From contig NZ_JAFCMB010000007.1 in the NCBI RefSeq assembly GCF_018130145.1, positions 1 to 64,000 on the forward strand: DNA of 64,000 nucleotides, in the 5' to 3' direction. Shown here in pieces: positions 1 to 9,056 of the stretch. A program made the translations under genes and the position numbers. Below the pieces are notes generated by a model. The model had not been told where the DNA came from, made no database searches, and was given only the letters and a program-made list of their open reading frames with translations. The stretch's first letter is position 1. Each line of letters begins with the position of its first letter. Source of the DNA: Bradyrhizobium sp. AUGA SZCCT0176. Its GTDB lineage: Bacteria; Pseudomonadota; Alphaproteobacteria; Rhizobiales; Xanthobacteraceae.

Positions 1-392
1 TTGGTAGAGCTGCGGCGCTCCGAGGTTCCAATGCACCTCTTTGAGTTTCTTTAAGCCAAATTTATCGGCGCCAAAGGCACCGTTACGTAGACCCGTCTCT
101 TGCACGAAGAACCTCCTCGAACCCGCGTATCTCGATCGCGCGAATGCCGCTAAACGCGCTTCTGTCGCGGTGACCACTGAATATAGCCTTCCGGCTCCGG
201 TCCGGCGACCTAATACTTGGCAACGCCGTGCTTGCCAAGCCGATCCCGCGCATTTTGGTTTATTCCAGCCAAGGCTTTGATCTGGATCAAACACTTGTTG
301 CGGCGCGGGGCGTTTTGCAGCGCTCAACACGCGACCATCAGCCGCGCGATAGCGCTACCATTTGGTTTGCGCCGCACAATCCACGGTAAAGC
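1..392. other. Left-edge stretch without a convincing gene
   Basis: Short open frames exist here but have no recognisable domain, no good ribosome binding site and do not look like conserved proteins. The first 40 bases contain a TGGTAGAGC string and a small GAGGT/ACCTC stem that recall tRNA arms, but no complete cloverleaf can be drawn. The stretch lies downstream of the minus-strand CHAT gene, so it may hold that gene's 3' untranslated region. Confidence 0.5.
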
Positions 393-3011
393 TCAGCGCG
401 GCGCACCCTCGCCGATCAGCGCAAACGGCGCCCAGAATGCCGGATAGGCATTTCGGGGCGACGAAGTATCGTTGAGGTAGGCCAGCATCGACTGGCGCAG
501 CGCCTCGGCCCGGCCAAGCTTCGGGTCAGCCTTGAGGCGATCGAAGGTCGATGTCGTCAGCCGCGTCGCGGCCGCGGAATCCACCGCCCAGTGTGACACC
601 AGCAATGCACGCGCGCCGGCATAGAAGAACGATCGCGCCAATCCCGACAGCGCTTCGGCGCCGGGCTTGTCGCCGGCGATCGTGTTGCAGGCTGATAGCA
701 CCACCCAATCGGCGTTGAGTTTCAGCTGCGCCACTTCGCTCGACGTGAGCAGGCCGTCGTCGAGTTCGGACGGCTGCTTCGGAATACTGAGCACCAGCGA
801 GGGCTCGGCGATCCCCTTCACGTCCCCGGCGACGAGACCGTGGGTCGCGAAATAGACGATGCTGTAATCGGCGAGCCGGGCGCGCTTCACATTGGTTTCG
901 CTGGCGTTCTCGCCGAGATGAATATCGCTTTCGGAAACGCCGAGATCCTTTGCGACCGCATTGAGTTCGTCGGCGGTATCAGGCAGTTGCGACAGCACGC
1001 GAGAGAGCCGCGCGCGATCGACACCGGCGCCTTGCCAGAAGTCGGTATAGGCCACGTTGGTGACGCCGCGCGCCGCGGACTTGATCGCCTCCGGCCCGGC
1101 TGCGCCGCGCTTGTCGCCAGCGCTATCCTGCAACGGATTGAACAGCGGATCGCCGAAACCGGTCATCGGTTTGGTGGTTTGATCCTTGCGGGCAATCGCC
1201 CGCAGCGTCTTCAGGCTTGCGACCGACGGCAACACCGACACCGCGTGACGCTTGAGCAGCCAGGCGGCATCGCGATAACCGTCGAGTTTTTCCGGGATCG
1301 CGGCCGGCGGCTTCTCCGTCACCAGCAAATGAAACGGCAGCGCCGTCAACGCGCCCGTGGGAACAATCAGAAGGCTGCGCTTGTCCTTCAGCCGTGTCTC
1401 GACGCGGCCCAGCAGGTGGTTGTACAGCCAGTGTGCGAATTCGAGATTGAACAGCGTGGATTTTCCCGACGAATCGCTGGCATTGGCGATATCCAGTCCA
1501 CGGCGGAAATCGGCGACCAACTCATGCAGCCCTTCCGAGCCACGCCCGATCGGGGACCAGTCAAATCCCTCGCGCGTGATCGCAATGACGTAGCTGTCCT
1601 TTACCGTGACCGCGAGCAGCACCATCGCCTCATCGCCCGATAACAGCGACTGAATCTCCTTCACCGTCATTGGCAGTGGATTCGACAGCGCGGCGTAATC
1701 GGGAAATTCCGCAGACAAGGTCTTTTGCAACGACGGGCGTTCGCTCGAAATGGCGGCAAGCCTGGCCTTGGTCCGCTGCTCGGCAGCAAGGTCGCGCTTC
1801 GATCGCTCTTTGGAGACCGCCGCCACCAGAGCCTTGTCCAGCGCTTCCGCTTCCGCGGCGAGATCCTGATCCCGGCGCACCAGTTCGGCGAGCCGATCGT
1901 TGCCGGCAGCCAGCCGCACCGCCAGCTTGTTGACGGCTGACGCCGCCGACGACTGGGTGCCGCGCTGGATCGCATTGAGCATCGCATCCAGCGCTTGATC
2001 GGTCGGTATCAATTGGTTGCGCTCGGCGTCCGCCAGCACCGGCAGCACGGCGCGCAGCTCCCCGCGCCCGCTCGCAATCAGCCGCAGCGCCAGCGGCAAC
2101 GCCTTTTCCGGGTAACCTGTATTTGCTTGGAAGAGCGCCAGATTGTTCATGGATCTGGCGGTATCGGGATGATTGGGGCCGACCGCGCGTTCACGGATCG
2201 CCAACGCCCGCTCGAATAGCCGCTCGGCATCACGGACACGGTCCGTCGGCCCATCGTAAAGCTCCGCCAGATTGTTGAGCGAACGCGCCACGTCGGGATG
2301 ATCGGGGCCGAGCACTTTCTCGCGGATCGCCAGCGAGCGCTTGATCAGCGGCTCCGCTTTGGCAAAGTGGCCCTCGACCTTCTCGACCTGACCGAGATTG
2401 TTCAGAAGCGTCGCGACCGCCGGATGCTCCGGACCCGCCGCTTTCTCATAGATCGCCAGCGCGCGCCGGAACAACGGCTTGGAGTCGTCGTGGCGGCCCT
2501 GCTTCTCGTAATGGGTGCCCAGATTGTTCAGGGACTGCGCGACGTCGGGATGCCCGGATCCCAGCGACCGCTCACGGATCGCCAGTGCCCGCTTGAACAG
2601 CGGTTCAGCTTCGGCGTAGCGCTCCTGGCGCTGATAGAGCGCAGCGAGATTGTTTAGCGCCGCAGCGATGTCCGGCGACTCGGCGCCAGCCGTCTTCTCC
2701 AGGATCGCAATGGCCCGCCTGGACAGCGGCTCGGCTTCAGCGTCCCTGCCCTGACTGCCATAGAGCTGCGCCAGATTGTTCAGTGCGGCTCCGACGTCGC
2801 GATGCGCGGGGCCGTATTTCTTTTCCAGGGATTCGACCTGCCCCTGCGCCAGCGCAACAGCTTCGGCATATTTTCCGGCGCGGCTGAGCTCGTTGATTTT
2901 GGCGCTGACCGCCGCGGTCTCGCTCTTTTGCGCCGAGGACGGCGCACTGAGGCAAGTTGTCGCCAGCAGCGCGAGGCACAGCGAAAATACCAAACGATTG
3001 CGGGAATTCAT
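393..3011 (-). CDS. Secreted TPR-repeat CHAT-domain (caspase-like) protein
   Basis: Predicted caspase-HetF-associated (CHAT) protease-like protein of 872 residues. The start was chosen at the Met that opens a signal peptide (MNSRNRLVFSLCLALLATTC) with an alanine-rich cleavage region; the open frame runs 24 codons further upstream. After the signal come about six 42-residue tetratricopeptide repeats of the kinesin-light-chain type (repeated ALNNLA...AEPLFKRALAI pattern), roughly residues 40-330. A linker follows, then the CHAT domain over about the last 400 residues. The expected His-Cys dyad is visible as FATHG and LSACNT. TPR-CHAT proteins are known as peptidases or scaffolds, but the substrate here is unknown. 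The signal peptide implies export, unlike the cytoplasmic Craspase partner. It stands alone, with HugZ upstream on the same strand about 90 bp away. Confidence 0.85.
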   Translation of the reverse strand: MNSRNRLVFSLCLALLATTCLSAPSSAQKSETAAVSAKINELSRAGKYAEAVALAQGQVESLEKKYGPAHRDVGAALNNLAQLYGSQGRDAEAEPLSRRAIAILEKTAGAESPDIAAALNNLAALYQRQERYAEAEPLFKRALAIRERSLGSGHPDVAQSLNNLGTHYEKQGRHDDSKPLFRRALAIYEKAAGPEHPAVATLLNNLGQVEKVEGHFAKAEPLIKRSLAIREKVLGPDHPDVARSLNNLAELYDGPTDRVRDAERLFERALAIRERAVGPNHPDTARSMNNLALFQANTGYPEKALPLALRLIASGRGELRAVLPVLADAERNQLIPTDQALDAMLNAIQRGTQSSAASAVNKLAVRLAAGNDRLAELVRRDQDLAAEAEALDKALVAAVSKERSKRDLAAEQRTKARLAAISSERPSLQKTLSAEFPDYAALSNPLPMTVKEIQSLLSGDEAMVLLAVTVKDSYVIAITREGFDWSPIGRGSEGLHELVADFRRGLDIANASDSSGKSTLFNLEFAHWLYNHLLGRVETRLKDKRSLLIVPTGALTALPFHLLVTEKPPAAIPEKLDGYRDAAWLLKRHAVSVLPSVASLKTLRAIARKDQTTKPMTGFGDPLFNPLQDSAGDKRGAAGPEAIKSAARGVTNVAYTDFWQGAGVDRARLSRVLSQLPDTADELNAVAKDLGVSESDIHLGENASETNVKRARLADYSIVYFATHGLVAGDVKGIAEPSLVLSIPKQPSELDDGLLTSSEVAQLKLNADWVVLSACNTIAGDKPGAEALSGLARSFFYAGARALLVSHWAVDSAAATRLTTSTFDRLKADPKLGRAEALRQSMLAYLNDTSSPRNAYPAFWAPFALIGEGAPR

Positions 3012-3104
3012 GATGCGGACTTGACCTTTGGCCATCTCGACGCGGGCGTCGATTAGGTCGCGCGAATAGCCGCCGCCGTTCAAATTCCGCTTTCGCGTGG
3101 CTGC

Positions 3105-3851
3105 CTAGGGCTTGGCGGGCTCTTGGGCCCGCGCCTCGCCCGCCAACCGGACCAGCATTTTGCGTAAGGCAGTCCCGTTGGTGACCCGTTCCGGGAAATC
3201 CAGCCGCAGCGTGGCGGAGCCTGCCTGCATGTCCATGCCATCGGGGTCGCAGCCGGTGCAGGCCCAGTCGGCGGTGTCGGCCCCGAGCAGGCGCGTGGCG
3301 TAGAGGTTCATCGCCTCGCGGTGGTCCTCGTTCATGTGTTCCACGGCGCCCTGCTCGGCCTCCAACAGCCCCTCCGCATCGCTGATATCGGTCAGGAACT
3401 GCTGGGGGGTCAGGTCGATGATGCGGCCAAACCCGGCGACCAGATGGGCGCCTATGGGTGCGATCCGGAAGAACGAAAAATCCTTAAAGTCTACAAAGAC
3501 TTCCGCGGATGGATGGGCGTTGAGGTAGCGCCGGCGCAGGATCTCAGCCCGGTCGCCCGCGGCCTCCTCGGCCCGCCCCGCCAGCATGATCCGGGCGCCC
3601 TCCAGCGGGTCGCCCGCGGCGCGCTCGTCCAGCATCAGTGAGACCCTGCTATCGGCCAGGATATTCCTGGTATGCAGCGCCAGCCGGGAGATCAGCAGGA
3701 TCGGCGAGGCGTCAAAATGACAGGCGATATTGACCAGCGAGCAATAGGGATCGCCGCTGCCGGCCATCAGGGTTCCCAACGCGCCCTGCCGACTGCGCCG
3801 CAGCAGCGAGCGGGCCAGTTTGGAAGGGTTAAAATCAGCCGTCGGTTGCAT
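3105..3851 (-). CDS. HugZ-like heme utilisation / pyridoxamine-oxidase-fold protein
   Basis: The 248-residue protein has an N-terminal split-barrel flavin/heme-binding domain of the pyridoxamine-phosphate-oxidase type (residues about 10-150, GTLM...PYCSLV and HTRNILADSRVSLML). A C-terminal DUF2470 domain follows (about 165-240, AVEHMNEDHREAMNLYA). This two-domain order is that of the HugZ/HutZ family, whose members bind heme and support iron release or storage. Many alphaproteobacterial members are annotated only as pyridoxamine 5'-phosphate oxidase family proteins. It is cytoplasmic, with no signal peptide. It diverges from chvI, with about 210 bp between the two starts. The family assignment is firm; heme degradation activity is inferred. 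Confidence 0.85.
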   Translation of the reverse strand: MQPTADFNPSKLARSLLRRSRQGALGTLMAGSGDPYCSLVNIACHFDASPILLISRLALHTRNILADSRVSLMLDERAAGDPLEGARIMLAGRAEEAAGDRAEILRRRYLNAHPSAEVFVDFKDFSFFRIAPIGAHLVAGFGRIIDLTPQQFLTDISDAEGLLEAEQGAVEHMNEDHREAMNLYATRLLGADTADWACTGCDPDGMDMQAGSATLRLDFPERVTNGTALRKMLVRLAGEARAQEPAKP

Positions 3852-4065
3852 GGGTTTTTCCAGCCATTTTACTGCAAAAAGGCCCTTTGCTCAGGCCTTG
3901 AGGGTGCTATATGGGTGCTACGCATCGTCCGCGGAATGTTTTTGCGGAACTCGGTCACACTTCAGCCCAGCTTGCATTGCTCGTAGACCGAATACGAAGC
4001 CCATTTATACGGCGCATGGCTGGATTGCCCGCCGTTTAAGCCACTTCTCTTTCGAAAGCAGGCTC

Positions 4066-4767
4066 ATGCCCACAATCGCCTTGGTCGATGACGACCGCAA
4101 CATTCTCACTTCCGTCTCGATCGCGCTCGAAGCCGAAGGCTATCGCATCATGACCTATACGGATGGTGCGTCGGCGCTCGATGGTTTCCGCACCTCGCCG
4201 CCGGACCTTGCGATCCTCGACATCAAGATGCCGCGCATGGACGGCATGGAGACGCTGCGGCGGCTGCGGCAGAAGTCCGATCTGCCGGTCATCTTCCTCA
4301 CCTCCAAGGATGAAGAGATCGACGAATTGTTCGGCCTCAAGATGGGCGCCGACGATTTCATCCGCAAGCCGTTCTCCCAGCGCCTGCTGGTCGAGCGCGT
4401 CAAGGCCGTGCTGCGCCGGGGACAGCCCAAGGATCCGACCGCCGCACCGAAGGAGCCGGATGCACGTGCACTCGACCGCGGCCTGCTGCGAATGGATCCG
4501 GAGCGTCACACCTGCACCTGGAAGAACGAGCCGGTGACGCTGACCGTGACCGAGTTCCTGATCCTGCAGGCGTTGGCGACGCGGCCCGGTGTGGTGAAAA
4601 GCCGCAACGCGCTGATGGACGCGGCCTATGACGATCAGGTCTATGTCGACGACCGCACCATCGACAGCCACATCAAGCGGCTGCGCAAGAAGTTCAAGGT
4701 GGTGGACGACGATTTCGAGATGATCGAGACGCTCTACGGCGTCGGCTATCGCTTCAAGGAAGCCTGA
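4066..4767 (+). CDS. chvI: Two-component response regulator ChvI
   Basis: OmpR/PhoB-type response regulator of 233 residues. The receiver domain has the acidic pocket (VDDD at 7-10), the phospho-acceptor Asp52 (LAILDIKMP) and the conserved Lys in IRKPF. The C-terminal winged helix ends in YGVGYRF. The start is the Met of MPTIALVDDD; the frame is open further upstream but that part has no homology to the family. It sits directly before the ChvG kinase and the HprK-PTS genes, the order conserved in rhizobia. In Sinorhizobium, Agrobacterium and Brucella (BvrR), this regulator responds to acid and envelope stress and controls exopolysaccharide and envelope genes. The kinase partner is certain from context; target genes here are not known. 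Confidence 0.95.
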   Translation: MPTIALVDDDRNILTSVSIALEAEGYRIMTYTDGASALDGFRTSPPDLAILDIKMPRMDGMETLRRLRQKSDLPVIFLTSKDEEIDELFGLKMGADDFIRKPFSQRLLVERVKAVLRRGQPKDPTAAPKEPDARALDRGLLRMDPERHTCTWKNEPVTLTVTEFLILQALATRPGVVKSRNALMDAAYDDQVYVDDRTIDSHIKRLRKKFKVVDDDFEMIETLYGVGYRFKEA

Positions 4768-4792
4768 TCTGCACTTCTGGTCTTTTTTGTTT

Positions 4793-4841
4793 GAGCATGA
4801 TCTTTTCGGAAAACCGGTGTCCACTTTTCCGGATCATGCTC
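4793..4841. repeat. 49-bp palindromic repeat between chvI and chvG
   Basis: An imperfect inverted repeat with outer arms GAGCATGATC / GATCATGCTC and inner arms CTTTTCGGAAAA / CCACTTTTCCG. It can fold into a long hairpin in either strand. From memory this exact palindrome is dispersed in many copies in Bradyrhizobium and Rhodopseudomonas genomes. Here it sits in the 172-bp gap inside the chvI-chvG operon, where a transcript hairpin could affect relative expression or mRNA processing. Confidence 0.8.
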
Positions 4842-4939
4842 GAGCGGCTCGTTAACTGACGCCTTGGCGCGTCTGGGGTAGGATTGAGCGCGCGAGCAGC
4901 GCTTGCAGGGACAGTCGAGACAACCGGCAGTTTTAGCCA

Positions 4940-6751
4940 TTGCTAGATCGAACGCAGCCTGATCGAGGCCGGAACAACGAGGATGCATCTGCGTCCCTCG
5001 ACCGGGATTACGTTGCCGACGACAAGGCGCAGAGCCAGGGCTGGCGGCGGCCGCTGGGCTGGTTGCGTCGCGCCGGACAATTCTTCTTTGCACTCTCTTT
5101 CTCCAGTCTCACCCGCCGTATCGTCTCGCTCAATCTGGCGGGCCTCGTCGCGCTGGTGGCGAGCATCCTCTATCTGTCGCAATTCCGCGCCGGCCTGATC
5201 GAGGCGCGCGCGCAGAGCTTGCTGGTGTATGCCGAGATCATCTCCGAAGCGATCGCGACATCGGCCACCGTCGAGGGCGGCACCATCACCGTCGATCCCG
5301 ACCGCCTGCTCGATCTGAAGCCCGGGGAAAGCTATGGCATACCGGACGAGTATTCCGACTTTCCGATCAACCCGGAGCGCGTCGCGCCGGTGTTGCGCCG
5401 CCTGATCGCGCCGACCAAGACGCGCGCACGTATTTTTGACCGCGAAGGCGGGCTTATCCTGGACAGCCGCAATCTGTTTGCCCGCGGCGACGTGCTGCGG
5501 TTCGAATTGCCGCCCCCGTCGGCCGACAAGCCCAATATTGCGGAGCGGACGCTGACCGCGATCCGCACCTGGTTCAATCGCGGCGATCTGCCGATCTATC
5601 GCGAACTCGGCCCCGAGGGCGGCAAAGGCTATCAGGAAGTCGCGCAATCGCTGGGCGGTCAGAAGAGCAGCATGGTCCGCGTCAATGAGCGCGGCGCGGT
5701 CATCGTGTCGGTCGCCGTGCCGGTGCAGCACTTCCGCGCGGTGCGTGGCGCGCTGATGCTCACGACCCAGGGCGACGACATCGACCAGATGGTCGGCGCC
5801 GAGCGCTGGGCGATCCTGAAAATCGGCGGCGTCGCCTCCGCCGTCATGATCGTATTGTCGCTGCTGCTGGCGAGCACGATCGCAGGTCCGGTGCGGCGAC
5901 TGGCCGACGGCGCCGAGCGCGTTCGCCGCCGCATCCAGACCCGTGTCGAAATTCCCGACTTCACCCGCCGCCGCGACGAGATCGGCCATCTTTCCGGCGC
6001 GCTGCGCGACATGACCAACGCGCTCTATAGCCGCATCGAGGCAATCGAGATGTTTGCCGCCGACGTCGCCCATGAACTGAAGAACCCGCTGACCTCGCTG
6101 CGCTCGGCGGTGGAAACGCTGCCGCTGGCGCGCAATGAAAACAGCCGCGCGCGCCTGCTCGCCGTCATCGAACACGACGTCAGGCGGCTCGACCGGCTGA
6201 TATCAGACATTTCCGACGCCAGCCGCCTCGATGCCGAACTGCAGCGGCAGGATATGGCGCCGGTCGATTTCAGGCGCTTGCTGACGACGCTGACCTCGGT
6301 CGCCAATGAAACCAAGCTCGGCCACGACGTCTCCGTCGAGGCGCGCTTCGAGGGCCGCACCCCGACCGATACCTTCTCGGTGCCCGGCCATGATTCGCGG
6401 CTCGGCCAGGTCATCTCCAACCTCCTGTCGAACGCTCAATCGTTCTCCCACGCCGGCGGCAAGGTGCGCATCGTCTGCCGCCGCGTCCGCTCGGAAATCG
6501 AAATCGTGGTCGATGACGACGGCCCGGGCATCGGCGAGGATGCGCTCGAGCGCATCTTCGAGCGCTTTTACACCGACCGGCCGCATCAGGGTTTTGGCCA
6601 GAATTCCGGCCTCGGGCTGTCGATCTCCAAGCAGATCATCGAGGCCCATGGCGGGCGTATCTGGGCGGAAAACCGCGCCGGTCCGGCCGACGCCGACGGC
6701 AACCCGACGGTCGCTGGCGCGCGCTTCGTGGTCAGGCTGCCAGCGCCATGA
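4940..6751 (+). CDS. chvG: Sensor histidine kinase ChvG
   Basis: Inner-membrane histidine kinase of 603 residues, partner of ChvI. It has a basic cytoplasmic N-terminus of about 55 residues, TM1 at about 60-80, a periplasmic sensor region of about 200 residues, TM2 at about 290-312, and a HAMP domain. The dimerisation/phosphotransfer helix carries His378 in VAHELKNPLTSL. The HATPase domain shows N box (NLLSNAQ), G1 (VDDDGPGIG), F box (IFERFYT) and G2 (GLGLSISKQII). The first in-frame start available is a TTG at 4940; no ATG lies before TM1. In rhizobia the small periplasmic protein ExoR restrains this kinase, and acid relieves the restraint. The stop overlaps the next start by 4 bp, showing operon structure with hprK. 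Confidence 0.94.
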   Translation: MLDRTQPDRGRNNEDASASLDRDYVADDKAQSQGWRRPLGWLRRAGQFFFALSFSSLTRRIVSLNLAGLVALVASILYLSQFRAGLIEARAQSLLVYAEIISEAIATSATVEGGTITVDPDRLLDLKPGESYGIPDEYSDFPINPERVAPVLRRLIAPTKTRARIFDREGGLILDSRNLFARGDVLRFELPPPSADKPNIAERTLTAIRTWFNRGDLPIYRELGPEGGKGYQEVAQSLGGQKSSMVRVNERGAVIVSVAVPVQHFRAVRGALMLTTQGDDIDQMVGAERWAILKIGGVASAVMIVLSLLLASTIAGPVRRLADGAERVRRRIQTRVEIPDFTRRRDEIGHLSGALRDMTNALYSRIEAIEMFAADVAHELKNPLTSLRSAVETLPLARNENSRARLLAVIEHDVRRLDRLISDISDASRLDAELQRQDMAPVDFRRLLTTLTSVANETKLGHDVSVEARFEGRTPTDTFSVPGHDSRLGQVISNLLSNAQSFSHAGGKVRIVCRRVRSEIEIVVDDDGPGIGEDALERIFERFYTDRPHQGFGQNSGLGLSISKQIIEAHGGRIWAENRAGPADADGNPTVAGARFVVRLPAP

Positions 6752-7269
6752 CTGAGAATGCTAGCGTGCACGCCTCCGCCGTGCTGGTTGGCGACCGCGC
6801 CGTCCTGATCCGCGGGCCGTCGGGTTCCGGCAAGTCACGGCTGGCCTTCGACCTGATTCTGGCCGGCCGTACCGGCCAGGTTCCACCGGCCATTTTGGTG
6901 GGCGATGACCGTGTCCATCTCGACACACTGGCCGGAGAATTGTGGGTCCGCCCGGCGGCTGAGTTGGCCGGCCTGATCGAAATCCGGGGCCTCGGGATTC
7001 GTCGCTGTGATTGCGTCAGCGAGGCGGTAGTCGGTCTGGTTGTCGATCTCGCGGCTGATGACGCGGAACGGCTGCCACCGCCCGAAGCCCTTGTAGTCAG
7101 CCTTAATGGTGTTATGATACCAAGAATCCCTGTCGGAACCGGCTTTCAGCCCCTTCCGCTGGTTGTCGCCGCGCTAACGACAACTGAAAGTTCACCTTCC
7201 GGTAATAATACGGCCGATTGTGTGAAGGGGTTTGGTAACCATATAAGCCCCACTATCGCGACCGAATAA
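6748..7269 (+). CDS. hprK: HPr kinase/phosphorylase, short alphaproteobacterial form
   Basis: The 173-residue protein corresponds to the catalytic domain of HprK only; the N-terminal domain of Firmicute enzymes is missing, as is normal in alphaproteobacteria. A Walker A motif GPSGSGKS is at residues 24-31. An HPr-kinase-type segment (LIEIRGLGIRR) follows further on. It should phosphorylate the regulatory serine of HPr encoded two genes downstream. It overlaps chvG by 4 bp (ATGA), implying translational coupling. In this group the regulatory PTS is thought to link carbon or nitrogen status to ChvG/ChvI signalling. The last 25 residues are low in similarity to anything I recognise. Confidence 0.92.
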   Translation: MTENASVHASAVLVGDRAVLIRGPSGSGKSRLAFDLILAGRTGQVPPAILVGDDRVHLDTLAGELWVRPAAELAGLIEIRGLGIRRCDCVSEAVVGLVVDLAADDAERLPPPEALVVSLNGVMIPRIPVGTGFQPLPLVVAALTTTESSPSGNNTADCVKGFGNHISPTIATE

Positions 7270-7402
7270 GACCGGCGCAGGCTCCCCTCTCTGCCACCAA
7301 GTTTCCGGGAGAATAGCCAAGATGCCCTCTTGCGCGGGGCCTCTGGATGGTCAAAGTGGCGCGTTCGTGCGGTGCACCAAAAGCACCCGCGAGGAGTTTC
7401 CG

Positions 7403-7804
7403 ATGATTGGTCTAGTGCTTGTGACCCATGGGCGCCTTGCCGACGAGTTCAGGGCGGCGCTCGAACATGTCATGGGTCCGCAGAAACAAATTGAAGCGAT
7501 TACGATCGGGGCCGAGGACGACTCCGATTTGTGTCGAAGCGACATTATCGAAGCGGTGAATCGCGTCGACAGTGGCGATGGGGTTGCTATCCTTACCGAC
7601 ATGTTCGGTGGCACACCCTCCAACCTGGCGATCTCCTGTATGAGCCGCCCCAAGGTGGAAGTACTCGCAGGTATCAACCTTCCCATGCTGGTGAAGCTTG
7701 CCAAGGTGCGCGAAGAGCGCTCGCTTCCGGACGCCATCGCGATGGCCCAGGAAGCCGGTCGCAAGTACGTCACCATCGCCAGCCGCGTACTCGCCGGCAA
7801 ATGA
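7403..7804 (+). CDS. PTS EIIA-Man-type phosphocarrier (regulatory PTS)
   Basis: Single-domain mannose-family EIIA of 133 residues. The start is the ATG with GAGGAG a few bases upstream; the frame opens 27 codons earlier without a good ribosome site. The phospho-acceptor His9 lies in LVTHG, and DMFGGTPSN is the second family signature. No EIIB or EIIC permease gene is present. As in other alphaproteobacteria, it is therefore expected to act in signalling, accepting phosphate from HPr rather than importing sugar. Its stop overlaps the HPr start by 4 bp. Confidence 0.93.
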   Translation: MIGLVLVTHGRLADEFRAALEHVMGPQKQIEAITIGAEDDSDLCRSDIIEAVNRVDSGDGVAILTDMFGGTPSNLAISCMSRPKVEVLAGINLPMLVKLAKVREERSLPDAIAMAQEAGRKYVTIASRVLAGK

Positions 7805-8127
7805 GCGACGAGGCCGCGCCCGGAAACGACGTCGGGCCGAGCGTGCCGGCCGGCGCCATTTCCCGCGAACTTCTCATCATCAACAAACGCGGACTGCACG
7901 CGCGCGCGTCGGCCAAGTTCGTCCAGATGGTCGAGCGTTTCAACGCCGAGGTCTGGGTGACGCGCGGCAACGAGACCGTCGGCGGCACCTCGATCATGGG
8001 ATTGATGATGCTGGCCGCGGGCCCCGGCACCACGGTGACGGTTTCCGCCACCGGCCCCGAGGCGCAGGCCGCGGTGGATGCGATCGCGGGTCTCGTCGCC
8101 GACAAGTTCAACGAAGAAGGCGTTTGA
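7801..8127 (+). CDS. ptsH: Phosphocarrier protein HPr
   Basis: HPr-family protein of 108 residues, with about 20 extra N-terminal residues compared with the usual 85-90. His33 in KRGLHARAS is the EI phosphorylation site. Ser64 in TSIMGLMML is the equivalent of Ser46, the target of HprK. The ATG overlaps the EIIA stop, so the last three genes of the operon are tightly coupled. The set HprK-EIIA-HPr downstream of ChvIG forms a regulatory PTS; enzyme I is not encoded in the window. Confidence 0.94.
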   Translation: MSDEAAPGNDVGPSVPAGAISRELLIINKRGLHARASAKFVQMVERFNAEVWVTRGNETVGGTSIMGLMMLAAGPGTTVTVSATGPEAQAAVDAIAGLVADKFNEEGV

Positions 8128-8160
8128 GCGCTAGACGCTCGTAGCGCTGCGCTCTGGTAG

Positions 8161-8193
8161 GGTGGGCAAAGGCGCAGCTGCGCCGTGCCCACC
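8161..8193. repeat. Short palindromic repeat after HPr
   Basis: GGTGGGCA...TGCCCACC arms surround an inner GGCGCAGCTGCGCC palindrome. From memory this is a high-copy Bradyrhizobium/Rhodopseudomonas intergenic repeat. It lies between convergent genes (HPr on plus, SDR on minus) and could serve as a bidirectional transcription end, though no T-run follows. Confidence 0.7.
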
Positions 8194-8215
8194 ATCCATC
8201 CAGATCATCGCCATC

Positions 8216-9013
8216 TCAAAACGGATTGGTGACGATGCCGCCGTCGGCGCGCAATGCGGCGCCGTTGGTGGCGCTGGAGGCCTTCGAGCAGACGTAGCAG
8301 ATCAGATTGGCGATCTCCTCGGGCTCGGCATAGCGCTGCAACAGCGAGGCCGGCCGCCGTTCGCTGAAGGTACGCGCCACGAGGTCGTCGACGGTCGTTC
8401 CCATGCCCTTGGCACGCGCGGCCAGCCGCACCGGCGCCATCTCGACCCAGGTCGGCCCAGGCATGACCGAATTGACGGTCACGTTGGTCCCCTTGGTGAG
8501 TTCGGCGGCGCCGCGCGCCACCACGAGCTGGGCGGCCTTGGAGAAGCCGTAGTGAACCATCTCCTTGGGAATGAAGACGCCGGATTCGCTGGAGACGAAC
8601 ACGACGCGGCCCCAATCCTTGTTGTCCAGCATCCGCTTCAGATAATGCCGGGTGAGGCGCACGCCGCTCATCACGTTGACTTCGAACATCCTGGTCCAGT
8701 CGGAATCCTCGATATCGAAGAATCCTTTCGGCTCGTAGATGCCGAGATTGTTGACGAGGATGTCGACTTCGGGAAATTGCGCTGTAAGCGCGGCGCAGCC
8801 TTCGGCGTCACCGAGATCGACCGCCGCCGAGTGCACCTCGGCGGCAGGCGCAGCTTGCCGGACCTTTGCCATGGCCTCGGTGACAACAGCTTGCTCGCGC
8901 CCGTTGACGATGACTTCCGCGCCCATCTGCGCAAGCCCGATGGCGGTTGCGAGCCCGATGCCGCGCGTCGAGCCGGTGACGAGCGCGGTCTTTCCAGTCA
9001 GATCGAGATTCAT
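8216..9013 (-). CDS. Short-chain dehydrogenase/reductase
   Basis: Classical SDR oxidoreductase of 265 residues using NAD(P)H. The nucleotide-binding TGSTRGIG is near residue 13. NNLG is in the usual NNAG position, and the catalytic Ser and YGFSK (YxxxK) follow. The start is the ATG preceded by AGGGGAA; a longer in-frame start upstream lacks family similarity. The substrate cannot be told from sequence. It is in the same orientation as the glycosyltransferase gene upstream, with a gap of 43 bp, so co-transcription is possible. Confidence 0.88.
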   Translation of the reverse strand: MNLDLTGKTALVTGSTRGIGLATAIGLAQMGAEVIVNGREQAVVTEAMAKVRQAAPAAEVHSAAVDLGDAEGCAALTAQFPEVDILVNNLGIYEPKGFFDIEDSDWTRMFEVNVMSGVRLTRHYLKRMLDNKDWGRVVFVSSESGVFIPKEMVHYGFSKAAQLVVARGAAELTKGTNVTVNSVMPGPTWVEMAPVRLAARAKGMGTTVDDLVARTFSERRPASLLQRYAEPEEIANLICYVCSKASSATNGAALRADGGIVTNPF

Positions 9014-9056
9014 GCGTTCCCCTAAATTTTCTTGCCCAAATCTTCTTGTTCGCCGC

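Noticed and set aside
1..60. tRNA-like strings at the left edge
   Set aside because: TGGTAGAGC and a small T-arm-like stem occur, but the anticodon arm and acceptor stem cannot be paired.
4943..6175. 410-codon minus-strand frame within chvG
   Set aside because: It is antisense to the histidine kinase, whose motifs are complete on the plus strand.
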